Positions 25,546 to 35,900 of a stretch of 55,041 nucleotides of DNA are shown here, in pieces. Where the stretch lies: NCBI GenBank assembly GCA_027625095.1, contig JAQBXN010000046.1, positions 1 through 55,041 of the forward strand, written 5' to 3'. Each line of letters opens with the position of its first letter. Within the stretch, counting starts at the first letter, position 1. The notes beneath the pieces are model-generated. The model searched no databases and was not told the origin of the DNA. It saw only the letters and a list, made by a program, of their open reading frames with translations. The position numbers and the translations under genes were made by a program. This DNA comes from Planctomycetota bacterium. GTDB taxonomy: Bacteria; Planctomycetota; PUPC01; JACPCR01.

Positions 25546-27645
25546 ATGTTCGTAAGCCCATTCTTATTATTGCTGCTGCCGCTCGCCGGGCTACCGGTGA
25601 TCATCCATATGATCCATCGGCAGAAATATACGATTCACGAATTCAGCGCACTGCTCTTTTTTGATCGCAGCCGTAAATTCAACGTCTTCCGGTTTCACTT
25701 GCGGCACGTGCTGCTGATGTTGTTGCGTATCCTCGCCCTGCTGCTCCTTCTCTTTGCTTTCGCCAGACCAAGTGTTACCGACTTTGGTATCGGCGACCGG
25801 AAGCAGGCTTTGGTGCTTGTCCTGGATGGCTCCATCAGCATGACGCGCGACTTCGGCGGCAAGAGTATGCTGGAGTTTGCGAAGGAACAGGCGCTGCACA
25901 GTCTGGCTGAACTGGGCGATGGAACCACAGTCGGGATCGTCACAAATCAGACGCCGCCCAAGCTTGTGTTGGCGCCTACTTCTGACCTGAAAGATGTCGA
26001 GGCTGCTTTGTCCGGCGTAAAACCCTTCTATCGCCGGGGAACTTTCTGGAATGCCGTTGAGCTCGCGCAGCGTTCGCTGGAAAACGTCAGAGCATCGAGC
26101 AGACAAGTGGTGGTGTTCACCGATCTGCAGAAGGGCTGGTTGGAGCCCGGACAAAAGAATGGGACTGAAAGTGGAATTGCTGTGCAGTTCATCCACCTGA
26201 AGTCAGCGTCCAATCAGAATTGTGCAATTGCTAGAGTGGATGTTCAGCATACGCCGATTACCATCGGCCGGCCGGCACGTTTCGCGCCGGTGATTCACAA
26301 TTTCAGCGACCGGCCGGTGAAGGGCCTGCGGGTTACCGGGGGGCTTGCGGTCGAAGGCACTGACGCCGCTGATGGCCAGACCGCCACCATCGATATTCCG
26401 GCACATGGCACGGTGCAGCCGGCTTTCTATTTCACCTTCGGCATTCCAGGTCAGCACCATGTGTCGTTCGAGATCTCTGCGGATGCTCTCGCCACGGATA
26501 ACGTCTGGTCGGAGGCTGTCCACGTCATGGACACGGTGCCGGTGCTCTGTCTTGGCGATGAACAAAAGGGTCAGAAGGGTGGGGGACTTTTTTATCTCAG
26601 ACATGCGCTGTCGCCCTCTGGTCGCGGCAACCACCTTTCGCTCGTGATTGCTCCTTTGAGCGACGTCTCCAAGATGGGCCTTTATGGGTACAGTTGCGTG
26701 TTTATCGCCGGCATCAAGGACCTGAAGGAAAACGAAGCCAAGCTGATCCGGGAATACGTCCATCGAGGCGGCGGCCTGGTTCTCTTCCCCGATGCGGGGA
26801 CAGACCAGGAATCATTGCAGCTCCTGTTTGCATCCGATGAGCTTGGGTCATTGATGCCTGTGGAAATTCTCGGCCAGGTAAAGACCTCGTCCCGCATCTC
26901 AGCGGTCGGGCTGCATCGGGCGAGCTTCAGCCGCCACCTGTCGGATGCTGTGACCACTGAGATCGCCGGTATTACGTATAACACCCGGTATCGGTTTAAG
27001 GCCCCCGTGGCGGAAGAATTCGTCCGGCCGCTGGCGTTATTTGATGACAGCTCGCCCGCGCTACTCGAATCGCGTTTTGGTTACGGTCGCTGTGTTTTGT
27101 TCGCCGGCGGCTGCAGTCATCCCGAAACCGACCTTCAGTTTCGGTCGGTTTTTCCGTCTTTGATGCAGGTGCTGGCGACTGAGCTGGCGCATCCGATTCG
27201 GCATCACACGGAAGACGTTCGTTCCGGCAATAGCTATATCGCCTTGCTGGAGAAAGCGGAATTGCCTGCTGCCATCCATGCCGGCTTTCGGAAACAGCGT
27301 GAAAGTGTCGATCTGCAGAAGGAGCGCTCAGGCTTTTCTGTTGTTTATTCCGGCGCAAGCGAGCCCGGCTACTACGAGATGCAGGCAACCTACGAGGAAG
27401 AATCCGAGCGGACCGTAATCGATGCCTTCGCCGTGAATGTCGGCGAAAGCGATTCTGATGTCAGTACCGTCGACAAGAATGAACTGAGCCAGTCCCGGCC
27501 TGGAATCAGCATTCGCACTATCGAAAGCGCACAACCTGTCGACGCTCTCCTTGCCACGACACGCGCCGAGCTTATGCGAATTTTACTGCTGGCATTGCTC
27601 GCCCTGGTCATAGCGGAAAACTTCATCTCATGGAGGACGAAGTAA
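25546..27645 (+). CDS. BatA-like membrane protein with VWA domain
   Basis: 699 residues. Two N-terminal membrane helices (about 2-22 and 52-72) form the BatA N-terminal domain (FVSPFLLLLLPLAGLPVIIH), then a VWA domain begins with ALVLVLDGSISM, where DGSIS is the D-x-S-x-S site. A beta-rich periplasmic region (about 230-330) and a GATase-like Rossmann segment (VFIAGIKDLKENEAKLIREY then VHRGGGLVLFPD, about 380-430) follow. A final membrane helix (MRILLLALLALVIAENFISW) ends it. This is the common PVC version of BatA, longer than the 330-residue Bacteroides protein. It is separated from the next gene by 4 bases. Confidence 0.88.
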   Translation: MFVSPFLLLLLPLAGLPVIIHMIHRQKYTIHEFSALLFFDRSRKFNVFRFHLRHVLLMLLRILALLLLLFAFARPSVTDFGIGDRKQALVLVLDGSISMTRDFGGKSMLEFAKEQALHSLAELGDGTTVGIVTNQTPPKLVLAPTSDLKDVEAALSGVKPFYRRGTFWNAVELAQRSLENVRASSRQVVVFTDLQKGWLEPGQKNGTESGIAVQFIHLKSASNQNCAIARVDVQHTPITIGRPARFAPVIHNFSDRPVKGLRVTGGLAVEGTDAADGQTATIDIPAHGTVQPAFYFTFGIPGQHHVSFEISADALATDNVWSEAVHVMDTVPVLCLGDEQKGQKGGGLFYLRHALSPSGRGNHLSLVIAPLSDVSKMGLYGYSCVFIAGIKDLKENEAKLIREYVHRGGGLVLFPDAGTDQESLQLLFASDELGSLMPVEILGQVKTSSRISAVGLHRASFSRHLSDAVTTEIAGITYNTRYRFKAPVAEEFVRPLALFDDSSPALLESRFGYGRCVLFAGGCSHPETDLQFRSVFPSLMQVLATELAHPIRHHTEDVRSGNSYIALLEKAELPAAIHAGFRKQRESVDLQKERSGFSVVYSGASEPGYYEMQATYEEESERTVIDAFAVNVGESDSDVSTVDKNELSQSRPGISIRTIESAQPVDALLATTRAELMRILLLALLALVIAENFISWRTK

Positions 27646-27649
27646 CTGC

Positions 27650-29959
27650 ATGAATCTCTGGAATCTTCCAGCCAGAATTTTCGGCATCCGTGATCTGGAT
27701 ATCGCGGGGGCGAATCAGTTCTCTCTTACCACCACAGCAGGAACGTTTACCCTGATCCTGCTTGGCATGCTCGCGGTTGCCGGGATCTGCGTGAGCGTGG
27801 TCACCTACTCCCGAACCACTGAATCCATCCCGCGGAACTGGCGATTCTTCTTCGGGTTTGCGAGAGCATTCATTTATGTCTTTCTCGCCATTGCCCTCTC
27901 GGGCCTGGTCGTCATCGTTGATCTCAATGTAAACCAGACGAAGCACAGCCTGGTTATCATCGACAACTCACTTAGCATGAGCATCGAAGACGCAGGTGAA
28001 CGGCGAATTGATGGAGCAAAGAAAGTCATCGCCAGGACTCTCCTGCCCGCCCTGGCCGACAGCCGAATCACAGAACTACGCACGCTGGCCAACGACCGGA
28101 TCTCAACGGACAAGCTCAACGAACTGGAGCTTTCAATAGACCAAACAAATCTAAGTGATGTGCTGGAGGCGGTTGGCCGCGATACTGGAACGGATCTTAA
28201 TGAGATTTTCATCTTCTCCGATGGCCGAAACACAGCCCGTACTGATTACGGACTGACCGCGGCCGCCCTGAAGGCTCGTGGCATCCGGCTGTTCCCCGTG
28301 ATCGTGGGCAGTCATTCTGAATTCAGCGATCTCCGAATTTCAGCGGCCAGTGCTACCCCGTATTGCCGTGCATTCGATCAGTTGGTCGTCCATTTCAAAC
28401 TCCATCAAAGAGGCTTCACCGGCAAGACGGTAAGAGTGGAAGTCGCCGAAGCCGAAGAGCCCGACAAGGTGCTCGCCGGAACGGAAATGACGTTGAGCGA
28501 CAACCCGGTCGGGCAGGAGGGCACGCTGGTGATGGCCCCTCCCAGGAAGAGTGGTGACGTTCACCTCGTGGTCAGGACTTCTCCGCTGGAAGGCGAAATA
28601 GTCACCCGAAACAACCAGGTCGATCTGTTTACCCGGATCGTCAGCGAGCCGATCAAGATGCTCTACATCGACAACTTTCCAAGGGCGGAGTTTCGGCATA
28701 TCAAGCAGTCCCTTGACCGTGATCCCAACATCGCTCTCACCATGTTGAATCGCATGCCGGGGGGCGTCTGGCTGGTACAGGGCCCCAATCTTCTGGAAAA
28801 GGCTGAGCTTGGTTTTCCTGCCGAGCTGGGAGAATTGTTGAAATACGACGTGGTGATTCTTGGCTCTATCTCACGCGGCTACTTTTCGGCTCGGGATCGA
28901 TTCGAAGAAAGAAAGCTGACTAACATCGCGCATTTTGTTTCCGGCCGGGGCGGCGGACTGATTGTCCTCGGCGGACACCGCTCATTCGGCCAGGGCAAAT
29001 TCAAAGGTTCGCCCATCGAAGACCTCCTTCCGTTTCGTATCTCGGAGTTTGCGGACTCTGAATTCCAGACGCAGGAGGTCCAGGCAGAACTGCTTCCTCT
29101 CGGAAAGTACCATCCAATAGCACAACTCGGCCGGTCGCCTGAGGAGAGTGCAAAGTTTTGGGAAGAATTACCGCAACTGCAAGGATGCAATGTCGTCGGT
29201 GAAGCACGCCCCGGCGCGGAGGTGATTGCCGTCAGTTCAGAAGCCATTGACGGCCGGAAGCCGATACTGCTCGCCAGCCAGCAGTACGGCGCGGGTCGCG
29301 TGTTCGCCTGCACGTCCTACTCGACCTACCGCTGGCGACTCGGCACACCGATCGAAAAGGGAAACCTGCTGTCCAGATTCTGGGCTCAGGTCGTGCGATA
29401 CGTGGCTCCGGATCCTCGGCTCGTGGCCAATGCGCTGAACATTCAGACCGACAAACCTCATTACGTCCGGGGTGATACGGCTCGCATCGAGTTGCACCCG
29501 CTCGATCCCTATTATGCCCCGCTCAGGAATGCTGAGTTACAACTGACGGTAACAGCACCGGGCAACAACTCTGTTGAAATCCTTCTTAAAGAAGACCCGG
29601 TCCTCAATGGCGTTTACCCCGCCGAAATCCACCTCGATCACGAGGGCGCCTATCAGCTCGAAGCCACGGGCCCGAAGGGTATGAAAGAGAATTTCACCCT
29701 CACCGCGCGAACTTCATCCGAGGAGTTCTTCGATGGGCGGCCGGAAAGAATATCTCTGCAGCAGCTTGCCGAAGCCACCGGCGGGAAGCTGGTAAACCTT
29801 GAAGATACCGCCACCCTGCTCGACCAGATAAAGACAGAGCCCAATCCGAAACAGCAGCGCATGGAAATTCCTCTCTGGGATTCCGCACTCCTGCTGGCAT
29901 TGCTGGTCGGCCTCTCACTGGGAGAATGGTATTTCCGCAAACGGAGCGGACTGGCATGA
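27650..29959 (+). CDS. Membrane protein with VWA and GATase-like domains
   Basis: 769 residues. Two N-terminal membrane helices (about 30-52 and 64-92), a VWA domain starting HSLVIIDNSLSMSIED (D-x-S-x-S kept), a beta-sandwich region, then a class I glutamine-amidotransferase-like Rossmann domain (LGSISRGYFSARDRFEERKL, FVSGRGGGLIVLGGHRSF, about 400-460) without an evident catalytic Cys. Ig-like C-terminal repeats and a last membrane helix (SALLLALLVGLSLGEWYF) finish the protein. It is paralogous in plan to the BatA-like gene before it. Probably a periplasmic-facing component of the MoxR/VWA complex. Confidence 0.85.
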   Translation: MNLWNLPARIFGIRDLDIAGANQFSLTTTAGTFTLILLGMLAVAGICVSVVTYSRTTESIPRNWRFFFGFARAFIYVFLAIALSGLVVIVDLNVNQTKHSLVIIDNSLSMSIEDAGERRIDGAKKVIARTLLPALADSRITELRTLANDRISTDKLNELELSIDQTNLSDVLEAVGRDTGTDLNEIFIFSDGRNTARTDYGLTAAALKARGIRLFPVIVGSHSEFSDLRISAASATPYCRAFDQLVVHFKLHQRGFTGKTVRVEVAEAEEPDKVLAGTEMTLSDNPVGQEGTLVMAPPRKSGDVHLVVRTSPLEGEIVTRNNQVDLFTRIVSEPIKMLYIDNFPRAEFRHIKQSLDRDPNIALTMLNRMPGGVWLVQGPNLLEKAELGFPAELGELLKYDVVILGSISRGYFSARDRFEERKLTNIAHFVSGRGGGLIVLGGHRSFGQGKFKGSPIEDLLPFRISEFADSEFQTQEVQAELLPLGKYHPIAQLGRSPEESAKFWEELPQLQGCNVVGEARPGAEVIAVSSEAIDGRKPILLASQQYGAGRVFACTSYSTYRWRLGTPIEKGNLLSRFWAQVVRYVAPDPRLVANALNIQTDKPHYVRGDTARIELHPLDPYYAPLRNAELQLTVTAPGNNSVEILLKEDPVLNGVYPAEIHLDHEGAYQLEATGPKGMKENFTLTARTSSEEFFDGRPERISLQQLAEATGGKLVNLEDTATLLDQIKTEPNPKQQRMEIPLWDSALLLALLVGLSLGEWYFRKRSGLA

Positions 29960-30014
29960 ACACCTACTCACTGTTGTCGAAACGAACAGAGCAAAGTCGA
30001 GTCGCCTAGAATAA

Positions 30015-31883
30015 ATGAACCCCGATTACCTGACCCAATTTTCAACCAGGCTCGAAGGCCGCATCCTGGCAACGAAGCAAAAGCTCGTAAAGCTGCGCGC
30101 CATCGACTTGATCGCGTGGGCCTGGATCGCCTGCGCTTTGGTCGCTGCAATTGCGCTTGGACTGGATTGGGTATTTGAACTGTCTGTGCAGGCCCGGATG
30201 GCCATCGCCGGCATTTCGATTCTGGCCTGGCTTGTAGTGCTGTCGCACCGCGGAATCGCCGCCCTTTGGAAAGCCAGGCGAATGCCGCTTACCGCCGTGA
30301 GCGTGTTGCTCGAAGATTGTATTCCTGATCTCGAGAGCCGCATCGTCACGGTGAACGACCTTCCAAAACAGGCATTCAGGGCACAGAACGACAGGCAATT
30401 GGGTTTCTTCGCGCTCGCCGTGGAATCGGCATATCGAGACACCGAAGCGCATCACTTCCCTGACGCGATTTCTACAGACGAAACAAAGAAACTCACAGTC
30501 AGGGCCGCAGGTATCCTTATGGTGTGCGCGGTGATAGTCGCGCTCGATCCTTCAGCTTTCTTCACCGCGCTCGGCCGATACACCCATCTGTTGCAGGAAT
30601 ACCGGCAGATTCATGCGCTGGTATCTCTGACGGTAGAGATTGAAGAGACGGATACCGTTCACGTGTTCGAAAAATCTGAAAGCTTTGATGTGGCCGCTAT
30701 TACGGGCACTACCGTCAGCGCAAAGATAGTCGCACATTCAAATGTCGAGGTGCCACTGAAACTGTTCACCCGGCCGAACGGCACTGATGAATTCCTACCG
30801 ACAGACCTTCCTGAAGCAGCGAATGAAACCCGATCCGGTAATGCATCTTCTATAAACGGTAAATATATCATCCTGTCAGAGGTGGTTCGCGATACGGAAA
30901 TCTATCTCAAGTTTGGCCCCAGGCGTTCGCCCGTATTCATCGTGCGAGCCACACAATACCCCAAGATTCAAAACATCCAGCTTCGCCTTCGCCTGCCGGA
31001 TTACACCAAGGTTAAGCCCCAGTTTATTCCCACTTCCGACGGTAATATCCGTGCACTCTTCAAATCGGAAGTCGAAGTTTCCGCGCAATCCGACAAGCCT
31101 CTTCGGCGCGGGTTCTTCACCATCTACGGGAAACGGGTTGCAGTCAAGGGTCACGGCCGTCGCATCAGCACGCGGTTCCTGGTGACTGCAGACGGCGCCT
31201 ACCAGGTGGAGGTTGCTGATCGCGACGGATTCGTCTGCCAGGAAAAGCTGGTATGCAATATCGACTCCCTCGCCGACCAGCCACCGGAGGTCGAGGTCTC
31301 TGCACCGGACGAAGTCACGCTCGGGAAAAGCAGCCTTGACGCTGTCTCCCTGAGATTTCGAGCGCAGGATGATTACGGCATCGAAAAAATTCGGCTGGTC
31401 TACAGCGTAACGCGCCTGCCCGGTGTGACCTTGTCGACCCCTCGCTCACCCGAGCCACGAAGGCTTGAAAGAAAGCTCAGCCCACGGCAGGTGGTCAACA
31501 TGTCCCTGCCCTGTCGATTTGGCGATCTGGGCCTTGAGGTTGGCGAGGTCGTCACTTTCCACCTGGAAGTCGAAGACACCGATATTGAAAGCGGCCCGCA
31601 CACGGCACGTTCCAAGAGCATGCGGATCGTCGTGGTAGGCAGCGAACTCCGGGACTGGATAGAGCTCGAAGACGAAGACCGCTGGCCAACCGACTTCGTC
31701 GGCTTTACCGGCGCCAAACGCGCCACCGGAATCGGCCGCCCCGGCGCCAACCCACTTGTAAAGGACGCGGCAGAAAAACCAGCAGAGAGTTCACAAGGAG
31801 TTTCCAACTCGGTGGAGGGATACATTCCACCGGCATTTCGACAGAGTTTTTCGGATTACTCGAAGGCACTGAACGAGGAATAG
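30015..31883 (+). CDS. DUF4175-like membrane protein
   Basis: 622 residues. Three hydrophobic helices near the N-terminus (about 32-55, 59-78 and 156-175) anchor a large periplasmic region made of beta-sandwich-like segments, with an RSPVFIVRATQYPKIQNIQL strand and an AQDDYGIEKIRLVYSVTRLP strand typical of DUF4175 and BatD-type Ig-like domains. The C-terminus has a short helical stretch (AFRQSFSDYSKALNEE) that resembles the coiled region seen in DUF4175 proteins, but it ends early. The second gene overlap-like spacing (55 bases from the previous stop) keeps it in the operon. Function inferred from context only. Confidence 0.6.
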   Translation: MNPDYLTQFSTRLEGRILATKQKLVKLRAIDLIAWAWIACALVAAIALGLDWVFELSVQARMAIAGISILAWLVVLSHRGIAALWKARRMPLTAVSVLLEDCIPDLESRIVTVNDLPKQAFRAQNDRQLGFFALAVESAYRDTEAHHFPDAISTDETKKLTVRAAGILMVCAVIVALDPSAFFTALGRYTHLLQEYRQIHALVSLTVEIEETDTVHVFEKSESFDVAAITGTTVSAKIVAHSNVEVPLKLFTRPNGTDEFLPTDLPEAANETRSGNASSINGKYIILSEVVRDTEIYLKFGPRRSPVFIVRATQYPKIQNIQLRLRLPDYTKVKPQFIPTSDGNIRALFKSEVEVSAQSDKPLRRGFFTIYGKRVAVKGHGRRISTRFLVTADGAYQVEVADRDGFVCQEKLVCNIDSLADQPPEVEVSAPDEVTLGKSSLDAVSLRFRAQDDYGIEKIRLVYSVTRLPGVTLSTPRSPEPRRLERKLSPRQVVNMSLPCRFGDLGLEVGEVVTFHLEVEDTDIESGPHTARSKSMRIVVVGSELRDWIELEDEDRWPTDFVGFTGAKRATGIGRPGANPLVKDAAEKPAESSQGVSNSVEGYIPPAFRQSFSDYSKALNEE

Positions 31884-31899
31884 TAAGTATGCATAAGAA

Positions 31900-32086
31900 C
31901 GACGGATTCCTTGTCCGGTGCAGGCCGGCCCGCCGGAAGGCTGGTAGTCCTGGACCGTGCAGCACTTATGGATTCTCACGCGCCCCATTGGGGCGACAAG
32001 ATTTTGCCCCGCGCGTCGGCCTTGAGCTTTACCCACGTTTTTTCAGACCCCTGCGGCCAAGCCCGCACAGGACGCTCTTGAAAAAA
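31900..32086. repeat. Palindrome-rich dispersed element before the DUF4159 gene
   Basis: Holds CGCCCC-ATT-GGGGCG at 31981-31995 and GC-rich stretches such as GGCCGGCCCGCCGG. The frame of the next gene is open through it, so an automatic start at 31889 would read the element as protein; the resulting 66 residues are basic, Pro/Arg-rich and unlike the family. I read it as a dispersed non-coding element in the leader of the DUF4159 gene. Confidence 0.5.
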
Positions 32087-32890
32087 ATGGGTAAGGCTCA
32101 GGCCTTTGCCCTCCTGATATTTGGTCTCTGGCTTCCCACCCTCTCCGCCCAATCCTTCACGGATCTTTTTCCACCGGCTAAGGAAAAGAAGGTCATAAAG
32201 GCAGAAAAGAAAGAAGGTGAGGAAGAGCTCTTCCACGAAGAAACCGAGGAAGAAAAACTGATAGATGCGTTCACTATGCGGCACATCAGATTCAGCAGCG
32301 ACTGGAATCCAGACCCAACAGCTCTCCCGCAATTCACCTATCAATTCCGCAAGGTAATGAGGATGCGGTGCAAGATGATCGACGAAGCCCTCGAACTTTC
32401 AGACCCTGAGATTTTCAAATGGCCGTTCCTGTGGATGCACGCTCACAACTCATTCAAATTCACCAAGGCCGAACGAGAGAATCTCGTCAAGTATCTCACC
32501 CGCGGCGGAGTGCTTATCGCAGACGATTGCTCGGCAGGCGGCGCCGGCTGGCTGCCCTCTCTGCGGGCGGAAGTCGGCAAGATGTTTCCCGGTAAGGGAT
32601 GGGATGTGGTCACTCCAGACCACAAGCGATTCAGCAAGCTTTTCAAGATTTCCTACGAATACAAGACCACGATCAAGACCATCAGCAGCCTGCACAACGA
32701 GGTATTCCTGCTCGATGACCGCATCGCTATCTTTCTTATTAACGACGACTACGGCTGCCAGTGGGAAGTAAGTTCACCCCCAACATCGGCAAACCCACTC
32801 GGCAATGGAATGCACGGTTTCAACAGCGAGCAACGTAAACGGTGTTTCGAATTCAGTTTCAACATCATGCTGTATCTGCTGACGCATTGA
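32087..32890 (+). CDS. Exported DUF4159 protein
   Basis: 267 residues from ATG 32087, chosen because it gives a clean signal peptide (residues 4-20, likely cut after LSAQ). A short charged linker follows, then the DUF4159 domain (about 60-265): MRHIRFSSDWNPDPTALPQF, FLWMHAHNSFKF, LTRGGVLIADDCSAGGAGW and HKRFSKLFKISYEY. The family has a GATase-like Rossmann fold and is regularly found with MoxR/VWA genes in PVC bacteria; its activity is unknown. It precedes the first giant gene by 37 bases. Confidence 0.88.
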   Translation: MGKAQAFALLIFGLWLPTLSAQSFTDLFPPAKEKKVIKAEKKEGEEELFHEETEEEKLIDAFTMRHIRFSSDWNPDPTALPQFTYQFRKVMRMRCKMIDEALELSDPEIFKWPFLWMHAHNSFKFTKAERENLVKYLTRGGVLIADDCSAGGAGWLPSLRAEVGKMFPGKGWDVVTPDHKRFSKLFKISYEYKTTIKTISSLHNEVFLLDDRIAIFLINDDYGCQWEVSSPPTSANPLGNGMHGFNSEQRKRCFEFSFNIMLYLLTH

Positions 32891-32927
32891 TTGGGACAAT
32901 GTCATCTATGCGAAGGAGTGCCACGAA

Positions 32928-35900
32928 ATGTCAATGACTCGAAGCCTGGCGGATTTCTTGAAGAGTTCTTTACGCCGAAGGCGTGGCGCCCTCCAGCCCA
33001 GGGTTCGCGAGCCTCGGCGAGCTAACCTGGGTATGCGGTACCAGGCCGCATTTACCCGGAAGGGGTTACGCCCATATTTTTCCATCATCCTTTTCTGGTT
33101 TCCGGCCTGTCTCCCTGCGCTTTCCGCAGATCTCGTCGAGCGCACGGCCGTTCTCGAATCTTTCGAATTCCCCGCACCGGTCGAGGCGCTCTCTGCACAT
33201 CTTCCGAACCTTGTCGTCACACGCGCTGAAAACGATACCAAGCGCGGCCGGTGGCGACTGAAGCTTGATTTGGACTTCAACAAGCCGCATCGCGAAACCT
33301 ACCGGCTCAATATGCCTCGCAACTTCAAGCGAGACCCTTTGCGACTTGTCATCCATCTGCAAGGCAAGAGCAGTGTCTCTGTCGTTCCCATTGTTTCCTG
33401 GTATGAGAGCTATCGTCGGACCGAAACTCGCTTGGCCGCATCGGCCCCTCCCCAAACGGCCGATTGGGAACGGTTCGAATTCGATCTCACTTCCCTCTTG
33501 AAAACCACTCGGTCCGAATACCGCCTCGAAGGTTTGGAATTCGTCGAGACTGCCGATGCTGCCGCTTACAAGGAAAACTCAAAGGTCACGATATCTCTTG
33601 ATGAGATTGAGTGGGTCAACCTCCTGGACAGCCGCCAGCCATGGGATGTTGAACTGCTCACTGGTCAATCAGAGGACGCGTACTCTGGCGTTCCTGACCA
33701 GGGGCTGACGTTTTACGCAAAAGTGGATTTTTTTGAAAAGGAGAAACTCGAGGGCATGCGCTTGTTCTGGGAAGTCCGTGGAGCGGATGCAGCGCTCGTT
33801 GCTGAAGGTGATTTCGAACTCAAACCCACTACTGACTTGTATGCCATCCACCCGATCACTTTCCAGCCGGGGGACACCACCGGCCCGTACGTCGCGGCGG
33901 CCCAAATCTACAAGGGGACGAAGCCGGAAGTGGTCCAGTCACTGATATTGAAGACATCCGACCCCAAATACACCTTCAAATTTGTGCTGCCGGAAGTCAG
34001 CAACGAGACCCAATTTGCCAGCGGGTTCATCACCGCCGCGGACGGAAGCCAGAGCTTGAGAGCGGATTACAAATACAAGAAACTCAATCGTGCCACGCGT
34101 GATTATTTCTCATTGATCGTTCCTGCCGAGACCACCATTCATAACGCCCGACTGCGCCGGGTGGATTTGAATCTGAACATCATCGATCTGAATGTCGGTT
34201 TTAATGACACCCGTGCGGCGCTGATAATCAGTGATGCCAACGGGCAGCGCCTTGAGTTTCCTCAGATTTCACTTATCGGATCTACCGGGCCGAGAATCAT
34301 CGGCTGGGACATACCGGACTGGGAATCCAGCCTGGTTCGCTTCCCTCTCAAGATTGATGAGATTCGCTTTTGGGAGACCGGTGACCAAAGCTGGGCGAAC
34401 ATGAACGGCGGTTGCCAGGGGGCGCTCTCTGCCACTGACTTGCGGCTCACATTTGACCGCTTTGTGCCGCTCCGTTTCAGTGCGGTCAATGCTCAGACCA
34501 CGAAAACGAACTTCGGCACGAATGAATCTCTGGACGGGGCTGCCATCAGCTACCGCGCGACGGCTACTGAAGGCCACAGCGACAACGATTCCTTTGAAAT
34601 CTCGGTGAAGGATGCCCAGGGCCGGTTCGAAGTGCCTTTGAACGAAGAGGCCCCCGGCAATCCTCTGTCGCTTTCGTTTTACGTGAAGACGGATCTGGCC
34701 AAGGTAAGTATACGCCCCGTCTTTACCCATAAGGGACACTGGGTGGTCGCCCGTCAGCTCGAAGTGACTGAACTGACACTGACCGCTGAGGAGGGATGGA
34801 AAAAACTGGAATGGCAGATTCCGTTTTCCGGGAAAGGAATCAACGGCATGAGCGTATGGTCCCACGTGCTGGTGGGCCCGCTTCAGTTTGGCAAGCTCGA
34901 AATCACTGTCCCGGCGGCAGCCAGTGGCAAGGTGCTGATTGATGAACTGAGTTTCCTGACCCAACTGCCCATACAACAGCGGCTCGAAATTGCTGCCACG
35001 CCAAACCTTAAGATGGACGGCGGCACCCATAAGCTGGTGGTAGATGCCCAAGTCAGAAACGTCGGGCTTCAACCGATCGCCACTTCCCTCCGCTACAAGG
35101 TTTCAGATGCAGACGATAACAATCTGCTGGACAGTAAATCCGAATTGAAACTTGCAGCAGGCCAGGCGGCCCCGCTCGACTTGAGTAGCGTTGATTTTGT
35201 CGAAGGTAAGGGGCCGTTTCGATTCAGTACTGAAAGCCTGAACGACGAAAAGGGATTCAAAGACCAGCGCATGCTGTTCGTTCCAAATGCGAAGGTGACG
35301 ATCCTGGATTTCGATCAAGAGCTGTATCCCACCTCTTCCAAACAGACAGAGACCGCTGCAAAGGCCGGGAACAGGGGGCTGGAAATCGCTTATGGCGCTG
35401 GGCGCGTCTCTCTAAGGGTGGAAGGAATTCGTACCATACTGCCGGGGTTCCCGCTGAAACTTGGGATGTGGATTAAAGGCAGCCGACATCAGATCAATCT
35501 GACGATCTCCGGTCATGACCGTGGCCCGGATCCGACACGCTTTGCCCTTACCCCAATACTCATCGACTGGGAAGGATGGAAATACGTCGAGCTCGATCTT
35601 CCGAAGGGCATCTTCCCGACAGACGTCGAACCGACGACTGCACTGATCGACTATCCAATCCTGTTCAACCTCTTCACTCTTACCGGAAATGCCAAGGAAG
35701 CCGGGGTCATCTGCGTGGACGAAATATCGGTCGTCACTCAGCTCCCCCCAGCGGAACTCGCCGACGTTGGACTTGTTTTCAAGCATCCTTCAAACCTGAT
35801 GGAAGTCGGCCAGGAACAACGTGCCCAGCTCCAAAATCTTTCGACCGTTCGCCCGCTGAAGGGAACCCTGCATTACCAGCTATTTCCTGCACAGGTTGAG

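Noticed and set aside
23552..27645. A MoxR/VWA-based antiviral system
   Set aside because: Such systems exist, but the partners here are membrane BatA-like, DUF4175-like, DUF4159 and exported glycan-type proteins, with no effector nuclease, protease or TIR-like domain.
31889..32086. An N-terminal extension of the DUF4159 protein
   Set aside because: The 66 residues are coded by a palindromic element, and a normal signal peptide starts at ATG 32087.
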